The notes: generated by a model from the sequence alone, not told the origin. Shown: positions 21,042 through 32,580, numbered from the stretch's first letter. The stretch: DNA of 64,000 bases from Sarocladium kiliense (GCA_030734395.1 JAUZTG010000033.1:62001-126000); one strand, 5' to 3'. Translations and numbers: made by a program.

Positions 21042-22942
21042 CAAATACGGCTCGCATAACTATCTGACCATATCTGCCCACCTCACACTAAGACAAGACG
21101 TACCTGTCTAGGGATCTGTGATACCTTTCACCACAGGGGCTATCGCCTAAGTCCGAGGACGTATTAATAGGTAAAGGTCTTGCTGTTAAAGGTCTTGCTG
21201 GCCAGGGGGGGCGGAAAGCGGATGTTTCTTGTTGGCAAGTGACTTCCTGGCAGAGGTCCTGCTGTTAAAGGTCCTGTTTGTAGGGGTGCTGAAAGCGGAT
21301 TGCACTTACCAAACATGGTGGGTCGCCCAGTGGTAGCCCTACTAGTATGGTGCTACAATGTGCCATCCAAGTGTGCTGTGATGATGAAAACACCACACCC
21401 AGCTCAGAATATCGAACCCAAACACGGGCCGAGGGGATGACGCAGTCAATGTACGCTAGGCCGAAAAGAGCTACCACAGGCCGGACGCTGCGTGAGACCA
21501 CATTGAGTCACGTGCTTTGAGATCTCCGGTCCAGGCGCTTCTGTCCCTTACCAGCTTCCCCGTTGTGGGACTGACTTAGTCCAGCTCCATGTACTGTATG
21601 GGAGGAGGAAGAAGCATAGAGTTTCTCGGAGCAAATAATCTCACCGCTTACAACTTAGAGCGTGGATGTTGCGGGTGCTGTAATTATTAATATAAGCATA
21701 TAAGCATGCGCATCAACAACATTCATAACCCTTCGTCTCAGTGAGAAACGAAGTATCTGTGCGGAACCTAGCGGAGGCTACCAAAGACGGACAAAGACGT
21801 ACGGTACAGTACCAGATGGGCTCCGACAATTCGTCCATCTAGCTTGGGCGAGACGGGTTTGGGGAGAGGGGAGGAAGGAATAACTGTGTCGTCCACAAAT
21901 GGAATGTCCCAATTATATCGTCTATAACTGGATTGTACAGTATGTTATGCCTGAAGTTGGCGTCGCAATAGTGCTTGCATTAGTCAGCTTTTGTCCTCCG
22001 CACACACACCCTTGGTTGCGCCAGCAACTGCTAGGCGGTCATACGGTCATTGGGCGGCACTTGAAGTTGGGACACTGACGCTCTTGCACAAAGTCGCCGG
22101 TAGCCGCGCTGGCAAGATCCCGTGCTGGAACTCGCCCCAGATTGTTGCCTATCCAATCAATCGATTCCAAGCCCGCTCTTTCGGCCCTAAGGCAACACCA
22201 TGAACTGGCGATCCACGTTTCTCCCGTTTACCCAATAGGATTAGGGCAGTTGCAGCCGCGGCGGACGCACCCGGGTTACCCGCCCATCCTCGCGGCTTAG
22301 ACTTGGTTGAGGCAAGCACAGTAACCGCCTTTCAACCCAGCCTTCACATCCCTTTTGGCGTACATGCGAAGCTGAAAGGTCGGGATGTATTTTTGCTTAG
22401 CTTTGGCCAGCCTTGAAATGAACCGTCAACGTTATCAGGTTCATGTGACGTGTGTCACGACGTGATTCGCTCGCCAAGTCCGGTGTGCCTCGAAAGTAGC
22501 TGCACCATGCAGGCAGACAGCCTCATAACCAACGACCGTTGTCCTCACACTCCTCACTGTCGTCACCATTCGATTCATCAGCGGACGAGCTCTTCTCGAC
22601 GCAGCCATTTCACCTTTGTTTATGCAAGATGTAGTTGGTGCTACTGCTGCGGAGCCCGTAGCCCTCCTCGCCCTCCACAGCTCAAGAGTCGTAACGTGCA
22701 GTATTACACATGCATGTCGACAACATTCGTTATCATGGGGGCAAAGGCTCCACCGTGTGATTGAAGCGATCCGTGCGGGGAATGTAAGTTGACAGCGGCC
22801 GATATCGCGGCCAGCTTCTCAATATAAGGGGACATGGGATCATCTGCCGCGAAGTCTCTTTCCCATTTTCACCGGAGCCTAGAGCCACAGCAAAAAATTC
22901 AAGAACTCTCTAGATTTGCAGACTGCCCTCCTGTATTGGACA
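21042..22942. other. 1.9-kb stretch without a supported gene
   Basis: Only short frames occur, none with a domain. AGGTC(T/C)TGCTGTTAAAGGTC(T/C)TG is repeated at 21175 and 21255. The right end is presumably the promoter of the coiled-coil gene at 22943. Confidence 0.4.
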
Positions 22943-24514
22943 ATGTCCAACGCAATGCTGCCGCATGGTTCCAGCACTGAATCGGATGATTCGGGCTCAG
23001 ACACCCTCGATGATCTACTTTCCCTTCTTTGTGGCGTCGCCAACACGGAAAGCTTCAAGTCAATTCGCTCAGAAATCCAACAAAATGCCATTCTGCAGCG
23101 GAAAATCATGTCCCTCGAAGCCGCATTTGAGATGAGCGCCACCACGGTAGCAAAGAAACAGGCTGAGATAGAAGAAGTCATTGCACGCCACGAACAGGAA
23201 ACAAGCAACCGAACATCTCTTCTGCAGGACGAGACTGAGCGCAGTTCAAAGGCGCTCAAGGAGTTGGCCTCGGAAAAAGCTCATTCAGCCAGCAAGAATG
23301 AGCAGATCATGGGCCTGGAAGAGCAACTCAAGAATCTGACACTCCAAATCAAAGCCAAGGACCTCCGCATTGCTGAGCTAGGGGATGTAGAGGAATTGAA
23401 GAGCGACCTAGAGATCCGACTCAGTGGGAGTCAGGACGCACTGAAGGCCAAGTCTGAACAGCTCACTGAGGCATCGCGGAGCTTAGAGCTGGTCCAATCA
23501 CTGGTGTTTCATCTCGACACCGTCCAGAGTAGCAGAGATAAGATGTAAGTTACATCCCGATCCCAAGCTTCGTGACTTACTGACAGATGCACACTCAGTT
23601 GCGGCGCCCTCGACCGTATGTTCAACGATGCACTCCAACTAATCAGTGACTGGCTGCAAGGGGACTTCGACGAGAGTCGGCTTACAAATGTCGAGGGTTG
23701 GGAAGCTCTGAGGGACCACTCGTCTATCAGCCGCGCGTTTCCTTTGCCACAATCGAACTCGGCTTCTGGGAAGGCAATGAGGATCGCTGCGGGCCTTTCT
23801 ATCTATGCTAGGGCCCTTGCCAAGCACGTTATGAAGTCGACAAATATTCTGCACAACGATGAGACTCTCGATGCACTAACCAAGCTAGAAAGACAAAATC
23901 CTGAACAGGCGGCCTATGTTCGGGCAGTCTTACTCAAGGCATTTCCGGAGATACAGAAGCGAGAAAATGAGAAGCAGGCCTCTTTGGTGGTCACAGATGT
24001 AGTCCGAGCTCTTGGCTGGTGTGTTCCGAGCAAGGACAGAGGTCACTTTCAGTCTAGCGTCGAGAAGGTCACGACGAAGATCGCCGACAGCTGGACACTC
24101 ATCCAGACGCTGGAAGAGACGATCAAAGCGTCGTTCTCTACGGACTTTACTGAGGACTGGATGCCGCTACCAACAAAGCCCGCCGTGACTACCAAGGCTT
24201 CAGCGACATCCGCACACAAAAACAAACAACAGGAGAAGCAGCACCAAGGTGACACTCAAGAACGAACAGAGCGGGCACCTGTCATTTATCCTGTTTTTCC
24301 GTCCTTTATTTGCATCGGCTCCAAGCACGCCACGGACTCCCTTTTGTTGGCTGGCTACGGGCTCACGGAAACACAGATTAACAAGGCTCGTGAGGAGTTC
24401 TCTCGGAGGCCACAACGCAAGGCTGTGAGGCACGCGGGTCTAGTGCCCCGACAGAGAAGAAACTCTGTGCTTTTTCAGTCAGCTGGTGGTTCAAATGGGC
24501 TTAAAAATGAGTAA
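22943..24514 (+). CDS. coiled-coil protein, 2 exons
   Basis: Exon 1 runs 22943-23544. Exon 2 starts at 23599 (after ACACTCAG) or 23587 (after CTGACAG); both keep the frame. It ends at 24514, giving about 505-509 residues. Residues 45-190 are an almost continuous coiled coil (IEEVIARHEQET, LEEQLKNLTLQIKAKDLRIAEL). The second half is a helical region of unknown family (MFNDALQLISDWLQGD, AYVRAVLLKAFPEIQKRE), with a Gln/Lys-rich linker (residues about 415-430) and a basic C-terminus. It probably works as a dimer. I know the general type from accessory regions of related fungi but cannot name a function. Confidence 0.6.
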
Positions 24515-24747
24515 TCCAGGTGAAGAGCCTCGGTTGTCCAGGCCAGCGACGCACCCTGATTCTCGTTCGACCACTGGCGCGTGCCTTTTCTTAGCCCATG
24601 GATCAATGCGGAGTTTTTCGTTCCTTGCAGTTCAATTGCATCAAAGGCGGATGCGTCAATTTAGGCGCCACAAGATGACCAAGCTTTAGGCCGTCACAAG
24701 CCACGCACTGGAGAAACCGATGGGGATCGCAGATTCTCGGAGATCAA

Positions 24748-24831
24748 ATGGCAGACCCACTCAGCATCGCCGCCGGTCTGGTAGGCATCGTCGCCGCAAT
24801 AGTGCAATCGACCAAGTCAAGTCGACCCTGA
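24748..24831 (+). pseudogene. STAND/NLR N-terminal domain relic
   Basis: The ATG at 24748 opens MADPLSIAAGLVGIVAAIVQ and stops after 27 residues. This is the signature start of the fungal N-terminal domain of STAND proteins (MADPLS-(I/V)-AAG-x-VG-I-x), normally followed by about 200 helical residues and a NACHT or NB-ARC domain. Neither follows, so only the first helix of an NLR-type gene remains. Confidence 0.6.
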
Positions 24832-25140
24832 CCAGGCTTGCAGTGCGTCAACTATGTTACGTCTATCGCGCCATGGATGCAATGTGAGACCTCCGAATGC
24901 CATCACCCAACAGAACGGCGAACACGTGTCCATGGCAAGGTCGCGCAGGTGAGACTGCGGCACGGCTAGGGCACTAGTCATTTCCTCTCTCGCAAGCACG
25001 AGAAATCGAAGTTCGACATAGCCATTATTGAATTTCCGTACCTTTCCCTGCTTTCAAGTTTCTGTTCGCAATACCTTTCTTGCAAAACCGCTATTTCCCA
25101 TCTTGCTTAAGCGTACAGTGTCAGATGCGCGGCTCTGGCA

Positions 25141-25580
25141 ATGTCCTCAGACAAGCGCGAACCTCCAACGACACCCAGTCAAGAAGGGAGTGGCGAATTG
25201 ACGTCACATGAAGAACTTCAGCATGATGTTCATGGGGGGAGGGGGGGGGGGGGGCTCATGGATTGTCCTCAAAAGGTTCCTATCCAACAGTTTTTTTTTC
25301 CGTAGAATGTTGAAGTCGAGGCTGATCAAACTACGTTACAAGACCATGTGGCGGCGGCTGCTAAATTTATCAAGACCTTCCCTCCCCGCGGAGAATTGCA
25401 ACAGTACCGACTAGCCGCAAGCACACAATTTTCTTGTTGTCGTTGTCAAGAACCTAAAAAAGTCGAAACTCGTTGCTATCAAAGAGGGGAATTGGGGCCA
25501 GCTTTGTTGCAATGGGTGCTATGGATTGCTTGCTTCGGCCATGTCTACATTTGCAACACAGTTGACAAGGTGAGTAGACC
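25141..25580 (+). pseudogene. zinc-ribbon gene with stop and homopolymer frameshift
   Basis: From the ATG at 25141 the frame crosses a G-rich run (25236-25254), meets TAG at 25303 after a TTTTTTTTTCCG tract, and then continues (VEADQTTLQDHVAAAAKFIK, STQFSCCRCQEPK). At the run CCTAAAAAAGTCG (around 25452) the reading shifts. The frame one base on gives KSKLVAIKEGNWGQ and CCNGCYGLLASA. CCRC plus CNGC form a four-Cys zinc ribbon only when the two frames are combined, so one A is probably missing. The TTTTTTTTCCGTAG could instead be a 3' splice site that removes the stop. Function unknown. Confidence 0.45.
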
Positions 25581-26009
25581 GGCTGCAGCGTGCACTCTAC
25601 ATCAAGATTGAAAGATTCCTCGCCTTGGACAAGGAACAACGCATATTGCGTGGGAAACGGGCAACTGCCGCAAGAGGACTGCGTATGGACCACTCCATAA
25701 GTGCCGCCGCCGTGAAGCTCCATCCTTAGATTGGACTGCGCTCGGCTTCAGGCCTTCTGGCAATCCCATCCAGCTTAGCTTACTTGGCAGGCCGGCAGCG
25801 CTGCGCCATGGGGACATATGCAGGCTTGCGGACTTCCGACTAGGTCGCATGAGCTTCAGTTGGCTCCCTTGCTGCTTCTCGAGTTGTGACGTGGCAAGCG
25901 TGCGATCGACTAAAAACGTATATCTGAGTAGTCCCTGGTCTCCATGCTCTGAACAACGGGCATTGTTGGCAATCAGAACCTGTTGAATGACCGAGATTGG
26001 CGACATATC

Positions 26010-26744
26010 ATGAGTCCAGCCTACATCTCGTCCTTCGATTGCGAGACCTGCGACAGGACCTTCAGCAGTGAGGAGGCTCTTGAGCAGCACCTCCGGGATT
26101 CACCAGTCCACAGCTCATCCTTCGATTGCGAGACCTGCGACAGGACCTTCAGCAGTGTGGAGGCACTTGAGCAGCACCTCCGGGATTCACCAGTCCACCA
26201 AGAGCAGACCGAAACTCCTTTAGATAAGTTTTTCCGATCTTTCCCAACATTCACTTATGATCCTTCGCTCTCCCCAGCCATTTCATATGCCAAACTGCAG
26301 GAACAAAAAAGATGGCGCCATGGCGATCCTGAATCAGACCATGCATGGAAAAGATACCAGGACGCGCTTCAGAGCGAGTTCAATATGTGGTATGGGGCAG
26401 AGGATGACTTAGATGCATGGCATGCGCTTTGTCGCGCAATCAGCATCGAACCGCTTGCCAAGACGTGTGGACAATGTGAAAAGGGAGGATACCATCTATC
26501 GGTTTTGGGTGACTTGAGCTAACGCATTTCGTAGGTCACGCGAAGAACTCACGTCAATATCATCGACTTGCTCGAATGGGGACGGAGGAATGGTGCGCAA
26601 AAGGTACCGACCTTCCAGACTGTTGCAGAGCTGCGCACCTATACCAAGGAGACAGGCAAGGTTTTCCGTAATACGCTCGGTCAAGGAGACGGCAACGTTG
26701 TGTTGAGACACTTGCTCCGAAATATTTATCGACAAAAGCTGTGA
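26010..26744 (+). pseudogene. C2H2 zinc-finger gene with duplicated finger and lost splice donor
   Basis: Exon 1 26010-26483 encodes two nearly identical fingers, C-x2-C-x12-H-x6-H (CETCDRTFSS(E/V)EALEQH), produced by an 87-bp tandem duplication (26028 and 26115). A conserved-looking region follows (FRSFPTFTYDPSLSPAISYA, MWYGAEDDLDAWHALCRAI). The C-terminal exon is 26535-26744 (VTRRTHVNIIDLLEWGRR to the stop), preceded by a good acceptor CATTTCGTAG. The matching donor at 26484 reads GG instead of GT (AAG|GGAGGA). With a functional donor the product would be 227 residues; as written, intron retention stops at 26522 after 170. Either a point mutation inactivated splicing or a non-canonical site is used. 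Confidence 0.55.
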
Positions 26745-27622
26745 CAGTCATGGTCATCACCTTTGCTTATACACTGATTATTTTCATCAGATCACTTCCT
26801 CGTTGTGACCTTTCTTGTGCTGGTCACGTGCCTTATGTCCAAGACGTCGTTTTAGACCGTTATCTGCCTTCTGCTGATTCAGCCTGTCTGTCTTTTTAAT
26901 GGTACGTCGTATCCTCGACGGCCCATCCCGTAGTTGACAGCACTCCATACATGGGGAAAACCATTTCTCAACTTCAACGTTTTCTCAAGATCTTCGACAT
27001 TATACAGTCCGTGGCGCACCCAGCTTTAGGCCCTATAAATCCTGCTATTGCTACTGAGCCGTTCTTTTGTATGAGGCATCTCGTAGGATCGACGAGGAAT
27101 GTGCCAGTGTCCTTTAAAGAGATATGATGGATACCCCGTACCTAAGCTGGCACGTACGATGGTTTCGTCGATGCCGTTGCGCCGGCCCAGAACAATTGGT
27201 CTGAGCGGGGTTCTAGCTCGATCCACTTTTCAGAGCCTCGTAATGACGATCTTTGAGCTTGGCGTTAGTGAACAACAAATGGGCCTAATCAGCCTGATCA
27301 GCGAAACTAGAGAAAGTGTAATGAAGTCGCAAATCGAATTGTTGGCAATTCGCGGTATCAATGCAACGAAGAACTCAACATACAAAGTTCTCGGCAACGT
27401 ATGTCCCTTAGCTTGAGGCATTGCACCACCTCCCAACGCAAGAATCGACGTGGTCACTCCCCCAACCACAACCATATCAATACAACTGTATTATCTGGTT
27501 AGGAAAGACCAAAAATCCTGCAATTCAGAGGTGCGCGTTCTTAACACATTTCTAAACAATAGCAACTATCCTCAGCTCTGACGCAAGCCTCCCTTGTCTC
27601 CGCCGGTCGCAACACAATATCT
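26745..27622. other. no supported gene; short frames only
   Basis: A frame from ATG 26950 (MGKTISQLQRFLKIFDII) runs 58 codons. A second frame to 27416 ends ...IRGINATKNSTYKVLGN followed by a GTATGT-type donor. They could be exons of one gene, but I cannot connect them in phase and know no homologue. Confidence 0.25.
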
Positions 27623-28123
27623 ATGGCGAAACACGAGCTGTCGACGGCGAACATCTCAGCTGCCCTAGCCACTGCAGCAAAGACGTGCAAGGGGTATGCA
27701 GTGGAAAGCTTTCCTCAGGCAGCCTTGCATACTTTCCAAGCCTGTCAGGTCAACTCTGGCACAGCCATCGCGGTCGGCATTACCGGCGTTGGCATTCTCC
27801 TCGTTGCTGCCCCGGGAACTGTTGCTGCGCCAGCGTTGGCAGTGGCTGGTTTTGGGCCGAACGGCATAGTGGCTGGTGCGTTTCCCTCTCAAGCCTGCTT
27901 TAGACATTCTTCGCCTTAATACTAATAGCACCGTGCAGGATCTGCAGCTGCCAGTATCCATAGCGGAATAGGCAGTGTCGCGGCTCCAGGTTTGTTCGCT
28001 GCCCTGCAGAGCGCAGGTGCTGGTGGTTATAGCGCGACAACCGTGTACGGAACGGTTCAGGTTGTAGGTGGGACCATTTCGTCGGCGACGAGTGCTATCA
28101 CATGGGCCAAGGCCAAGCTTTGA
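27623..28123 (+). CDS. IFI6/IFI27 (ISG12)-like small membrane protein, 2 exons
   Basis: Exons 27623-27875 and 27939-28123 join across a 63-nt intron (GTGCGT..TAATAGCACCGTGCAG) to 145 residues. The core shows the glycine/alanine-rich IFI6/IFI27 pattern: AVGITGVGILLVAAPGTVAA, PALAVAGFGPNGIVAG-SAAAS, IHSGIGSV and AALQSAGAGGYSATTVYG. Two to three hydrophobic helices are predicted after a 45-residue soluble N-terminus. Animal members sit in mitochondrial or ER membranes and influence cell death; the fungal role is not established. Splicing places GSAAAS exactly where the family continues, so the model is well supported. Confidence 0.7.
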
Positions 28124-28175
28124 GAGGAGGGAGTCTCAGGCAGCGCTGGCAGGCGATGAATGAACAACGACATTA

Positions 28176-28245
28176 CAACCGTCTGTCCCGGCTAAAATAG
28201 ATCGGATGTCCTCAGTTCTTGCACCGCCAAAGATACCGGTCCCAA
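28176..28245 (+). repeat. dispersed repeat, copy D
   Basis: CTGTCCCGGCTAAAATAGAT followed by CGGATGTCCTCAGTTCTTG follows the arrangement of copies A and C; the right end is degenerate. It lies just downstream of the IFI6-like gene. Nothing else is seen up to 28585. Confidence 0.5.
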
Positions 28246-28585
28246 ATTTAGTCTGATACGCTGCCCGGTAGCCCTCTTCCTCATGCCGGTCGTCGAAGTG
28301 GCTGGATTACAGGGAGCAGGTCTGCTTCAACGTCAACCGCAGCCCCTGCTGTTGTCCGGAATGCGCCTGTGATGGTCTGGACTGCTCGTCTCTAAATCCT
28401 CTGCATTGCATGACCATCGCACACCCTCTTCCTGATCGTCCGTCGCCTGGTACGTGCCATGCGGAACAGCCATACGTCATCTGTGGCATAACTATGGCAC
28501 GGTAAAACTTGTTAAGATCATGTGACCCAGGTCGATGATGCCTACGCTGATAAAGCCGACAGCCTCTTCGTTGCTGTCAATTTTG

Positions 28586-30133
28586 CTAGCTATACTGATC
28601 GTTCATAATCGCTAGATATCGCTTGCAACGGATGGTGCATTCATGGTTCAGCCCCAAGACCGCCTCCATCTTCCCCACTATACTTGCCCACACATCTTGT
28701 GCTACTTCTTGATTCCCCTCTTCCAACCGGATCAAAGCCAGATTGTAAGTGCTGATGAGCACAGTCGGATGCTCAGGTCCTAGTTGGCCACTACCTCTCC
28801 GTATTGCCTCAATCATTAAATCAGCTGCAGCTGCCCGTCTTGATTGACTTTGGTCCTTCTCAGCTTGGCCGCGATACATCATGGCAAGATTAGACATAGC
28901 AAGGATGGTGTCAGGATGGTTCTCTCCCAATACCTCTATGCTCGTCGCCAAAACTTTCCTCCCAAGCTCCTCCGCTATGTCAAGGTGCTCTGTCTTTGCA
29001 AATCCCCCGGCAACATTAGACATCCAAGTGAGAACGGAGGGATGCTTGTCGCCTAAGAAGCGACTTTTCTGGAAGAGGTCTCTCGACAGTTCCATGGCAT
29101 CCTTGGTCTTGCCTGTCTCCAGGTATGACAGAGCGAGATTCCCCATGCAAGTGAGTGTTTCCGGGTGCTTCGGGCCTAAATTTTCGATGTTCTTCTCTAA
29201 GACTTGTTCTTCAAGAGACTCCGCCTCTTTGTGTCGTTGTAGCTGGTGATAGACTAATGCCAAGTTGCCGAGAGCGCTAATGGTGTCAGGGTGTGTCTCC
29301 CCCAAAACCCGCTTCATAGTCTCTAGTACCACTTCCCCACTTTGTCGTGCCTCATCATATCGACCCCGCAGACTGATAGTATGGGAAAGTTCGGCTTTAG
29401 ACATGAGCGTGCTGGGATGCTCCTGGCCCAGCAACTTCTCTCTCGCCCGAGTGACGTTCAGTCCCATTTCCTCGGCACTTGCGTATCGACCTTGACTACG
29501 ATAAGTCAAAGCCAGATCAGCCATGCAGGAAATTGTTGCTGGATGCTCTTCGCCAGAAACCAGCTTTTTTATGTCTACCATCTGAAGCTGCAACTGCTCT
29601 GCTTCGCCATAGCGGCCTTGGGCCTTGACAGCCGTAGCCAAATTGGCTATGGTTGACAATGTATGATCATCATCGATGCCAAGCTCTTGCTTCATCATAG
29701 CCAAAGTCGGGGAGATGATTTGCTCCGCTTCCTTCCATTTGCCCTGACCGATGTAGATCGCAGCTAAGTCAGCTGTAGAGGCAAGTGTATCACGGTGGCG
29801 CTTTCCCAAGACTCTCCTTCTCATGCTCATAGTCTGAACGACTAGTTTCTCAGCATCTGAGTAGCGACTCTGTTCTGCGAGAATACGCGACAGATTGGCC
29901 ATAGACGTGAGCAAGTCTGGGTCTGTCGCAGGCAGTACCCTCCTCTTGAATTCCAGTACTTGGGTCGCCAGTGTTTCGGCTTCTTGATATCGACCACGAT
30001 ACCTATGCGTAGAGGCTAGTTCAGCCATGCACGCGATCGTTCTCGGGTCTTCCTCACCCAGTGTGGCTTTCATCTTCTGGAATGTTTGCAATAGTAAACA
30101 CCCTGCGTCCTCGTAACGAGCCAGGCGTGTCAA
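28586..30133 (-). pseudogene. NLR-type TPR array, 5'-truncated
   Basis: A 515-codon frame consists of eleven to twelve tetratricopeptide repeats of about 42 residues, each with an (E/K)HP-x-T-type turn (GEEHPATISCMADLALTY, GPKHPETLTCMGNLALSY). This is the kinesin-light-chain-like TPR class used as the C-terminal sensor in fungal NB-ARC or NACHT NLRs. The first codon of the frame is TTG at the breakpoint; the first ATG is at 30073. No nucleotide-binding domain precedes it. Instead the sequence meets head-to-head the kinase fragment that starts at 30133. The repeats themselves are uninterrupted, so a truncated TPR protein could still be made. Its last five repeats recur at 34180-34778. Confidence 0.65.
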
Positions 30134-30699
30134 TGTATCGATCGGGGGCGCGCGGCTCGTTATTCAAGGTGCGGTTGACGTCACACGGCTATACGCTTGT
30201 TGCCAAGGGTATGGAAACCCCTGATCAACAATTCCTACGGCATGAGACTGCCATGTACGACCGGCTCATCGGTATCCAAGGAACGTTTGTCCCGGTGTGC
30301 CTTGGGAACATAGAGCTGGTCCGGCCGTGGAAATCCGACGGCCGCGTCAACTTTCATTTTATGTTTCTCAGTTGGGCCGGCCGATCTTTGCTCGATTGTT
30401 CTGGCTGCTTTGACGAGGCAGCAGTCGCTGATGGGGTTGCCAAAATATTCAAGGCCATGCACAAACTAAGAGTTCTTCACTCTGATGCAGAGCCACGAAA
30501 CATCTTATGTGGCGAGGATGGCCAACTCATGGCTGTGGATCTAGAACGTGCGAAGTTTCACGGTCGCCCGCCTCTTAGCGATCTGAGCCCTAATGGCAGG
30601 ACGCGGAAGAGGAAACGAGGCTCTAAAGCACCGAGGGACGAGTTTGCACAAGAACTTGCGAATGTGGTGGAGAAGTGTCGGTCAATTTGGGTAGAGTGA
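30133..30699 (+). pseudogene. fungal kinase/APH-like domain, N-terminally truncated
   Basis: From ATG 30133 there are 188 codons. They start inside the glycine-loop region (SGARGSLFKVRLTSHGYTLV, AKG), followed by FLRHETAMYDRL, VPVCLGNIELV, FMFLSWAGRSLL and the catalytic-loop equivalent VLHSDAEPRNIL. A metal-binding MAVDLERA and a basic tail (RKRKRG) end it. The pattern is that of fungal phosphotransferase-like kinases, whose usual N-terminal extension is absent because the gene abuts the TPR gene. The catalytic HRD/HGD equivalent reads HSD, so Asp is kept. It may still fold; I call it a fragment because of the missing start. Confidence 0.55.
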
Positions 30700-31179
30700 A
30701 ATAAGAATTCAACACAAATCACCACTTAACACTCACACATGCTACCTGCTGCTGGCCGACCTTCCCATAGCGCTAGTTCTAGATGTTTTCTCGGCGGTAC
30801 AGGATTACCCTATAACTGTATTTCGTATCCCCTGCTTGTTGGCGAGCTTGTCTTGATACGCTGTTTGGATGTCTCTTATACGTATGTTGCTATGCAGACC
30901 TATGAGTTTCTCTGCCTCTTTGGCAAGTCCGTCGTCCAGAGGGGTGCGGTCCGTTTGAGGGTTTGGCTGGTTCGTAGCCCCTCCCCGGCAATCTGGAGCA
31001 GGAGATTTCCGATGCGTTCAAGCTTATGATTTATGCTGTGAAACCGTCGGCAACACTCAATACATCCCGAGTCTGACGGTCGTTTGAACGCTGTCTTGCT
31101 CTTTCCGCGGCTGTTGTAGTTGATGTGTACTGTATCACTAGTGGCAGTCGTGGACAACCTGCGAACTCTCTTGGCAGGT
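30700..31179. other. intergenic, nothing recognised
   Basis: A minus frame here has a basic stretch RPAKRVRRLS but no domain. It may be the degenerate continuation of the FunK1-like relic. Confidence 0.3.
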
Positions 31180-31634
31180 CTGCCGTGCCTTGCGAACTGT
31201 GAGAGCTCTCGAGGACCCTGAAAAGATTGTCCCAATGCTCCTGTAGTCAGAGGTAGCGTGTCACGCTTCACCACGCCGAATCAGCTTATCTAGGTTCAAG
31301 TGACGGGAGAGTATTCGGATTCATCATTGGGTCTCACCTCTTGGTAGACAGCGATATCTTCGTCGACAGCAGCCTCGTCATCCCCTTCATCCCATTTCTC
31401 ATTGAAGCAAGTGTTGCCCCTTGGTGCAATGTTGGTATCAGGCTTAATAGTGACGCTGGAGGCTCTCTTTTCCTCCATAGCATCGTCTTCGTACGGAGAA
31501 GGCTTCCCTCTGATTACGACGTCGAACTGGTTCATTTCGTGACTCTTACAAACGATCGGGTCTGCTTGAGTGCTATCCTTGTGTTGCTTGCTGCTTACAT
31601 CGGTGCTGCTTTTGTGTATGCCGCTGTCGTTCAT
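31180..31634 (-). pseudogene. FunK1-like N-terminal relic (paralogue of 8744)
   Basis: From ATG 31634 the minus frame matches the N-terminus at 8744: PSPYEDDAMEE against PSRYDDDAVEN, and DEAAVDEDIAVYQEV against GEAAVDEDADVYQEV. The frame stops at 31296. Nucleotide similarity continues with GGGACAATCTTTTCAGGGTC against GGGATAGTCTTTTCATGGTC, so the copy has decayed by indels. No kinase lobes remain. Confidence 0.6.
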
Positions 31635-32291
31635 GTCGAGAGCGTAAGGAGGGAGAGACTTGAATGCTTCTTGGCCGGGAGCACAACCATGGTGTAGAGG
31701 ATTGCTTGGGAGAGAAAACGGAAGAGAAGAAGGGGACGAGGACGAGGCACGGCTATCAAAGGCTTATATGGACCTGGATGTGGCGCATATCCATGTGACC
31801 ATCTGCGAGGAGCTTTGGGCATATAGCAGCAAGGGCCGATCTAACCATCTTTACCCCTAATCGGGGTTCTCACTGCAGACAGTGACTGGGGTGGCGTTGG
31901 CTGACCCTTGGGCGTGATAAGTTCTTTCACCCCCCCCCTTTCCTAGACTCCAGGCACCCAACTTTGTAATCAGCCCTGAGTAGTTTGCTGCCCCTATATC
32001 TCTGCAGCAGATAGAGCAAGGGTCTGTGCCGTGTGCATCTCTTCCCACGGTCAAACACGATCCTTATGTCACATTGCCAGAAACGAGCCCTCAGGTCCTT
32101 GAATTTGATCCTCGGTCTGGCCCAATGAACTGTCATTCTCGAAGACGGCCACTATGGCATGAGATACAGAAAGGCCAGGGGTCTGGCCTTGATACAATTG
32201 AGTGGGTTGTCGTGATGTGACATGACCACGATGAAATGGGCAGATGCGGAGAATAAAGCGCAGCGAAAGTCTTCGCCGATGAATTCATAAG

Positions 32292-32513
32292 TTAGCCGTA
32301 CAAAACTGAAGCAACATGCTCGCCCTGACCTCCAGACATCATATCTATCACGACTGAATAGTCGACCCCAAGTCTGCGGCTCCCCAAACTAGCCTGTCCC
32401 TCGAACATCTCAGTATCCTCGTTGAACCGCAACATAATCGGTAGCCAATCACCATTCGCAGGGGCGCAGGCAACGCGGCTGATGGTATGTACATGACCAC
32501 TACCCTTCACCAC
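32292..32513 (-). pseudogene. C-terminal domain copy of the 7267 gene
   Basis: GDWLPIMLRFNEDTEMFEGQ followed by ASLGSRRLGVDYSVVIDMM matches the last 50 residues of the protein at 7267-8208 with about 70 percent identity by eye. The coiled coil, acidic region and nuclear signal are missing. The nominal start codon lies in unrelated sequence. Confidence 0.6.
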
Positions 32514-32580
32514 TGCAGCAGTCTACATGAAGGCATGCTTTGCGTTGTTAGGGGCGAGGACTGAATAATTTTCATTGCAG

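Larger units (their letters stand above)
31180..32513 (-). repeat. segmental duplication, copy 2 (inverted relative to 7900-9190)
   Basis: Read on the minus strand, it contains in order the C-terminal domain of the acidic coiled-coil gene (32513-32292), the shared spacer (32290-31640) and the FunK1-like start (31634 downward), as at 7.9-9.2 kb. The spacer here includes a C9 run near 31929. The copy ends abruptly near 32470-32580, where the DUF3435 fragment begins. Confidence 0.65.

Noticed and set aside
24600..24689. Possible second DUF3435 C-terminal tail (QRRMRQFRRHKM against QRRLRKLRRRKM)
   Set aside because: Only about 15 basic residues are similar; too short and too low in complexity to call.
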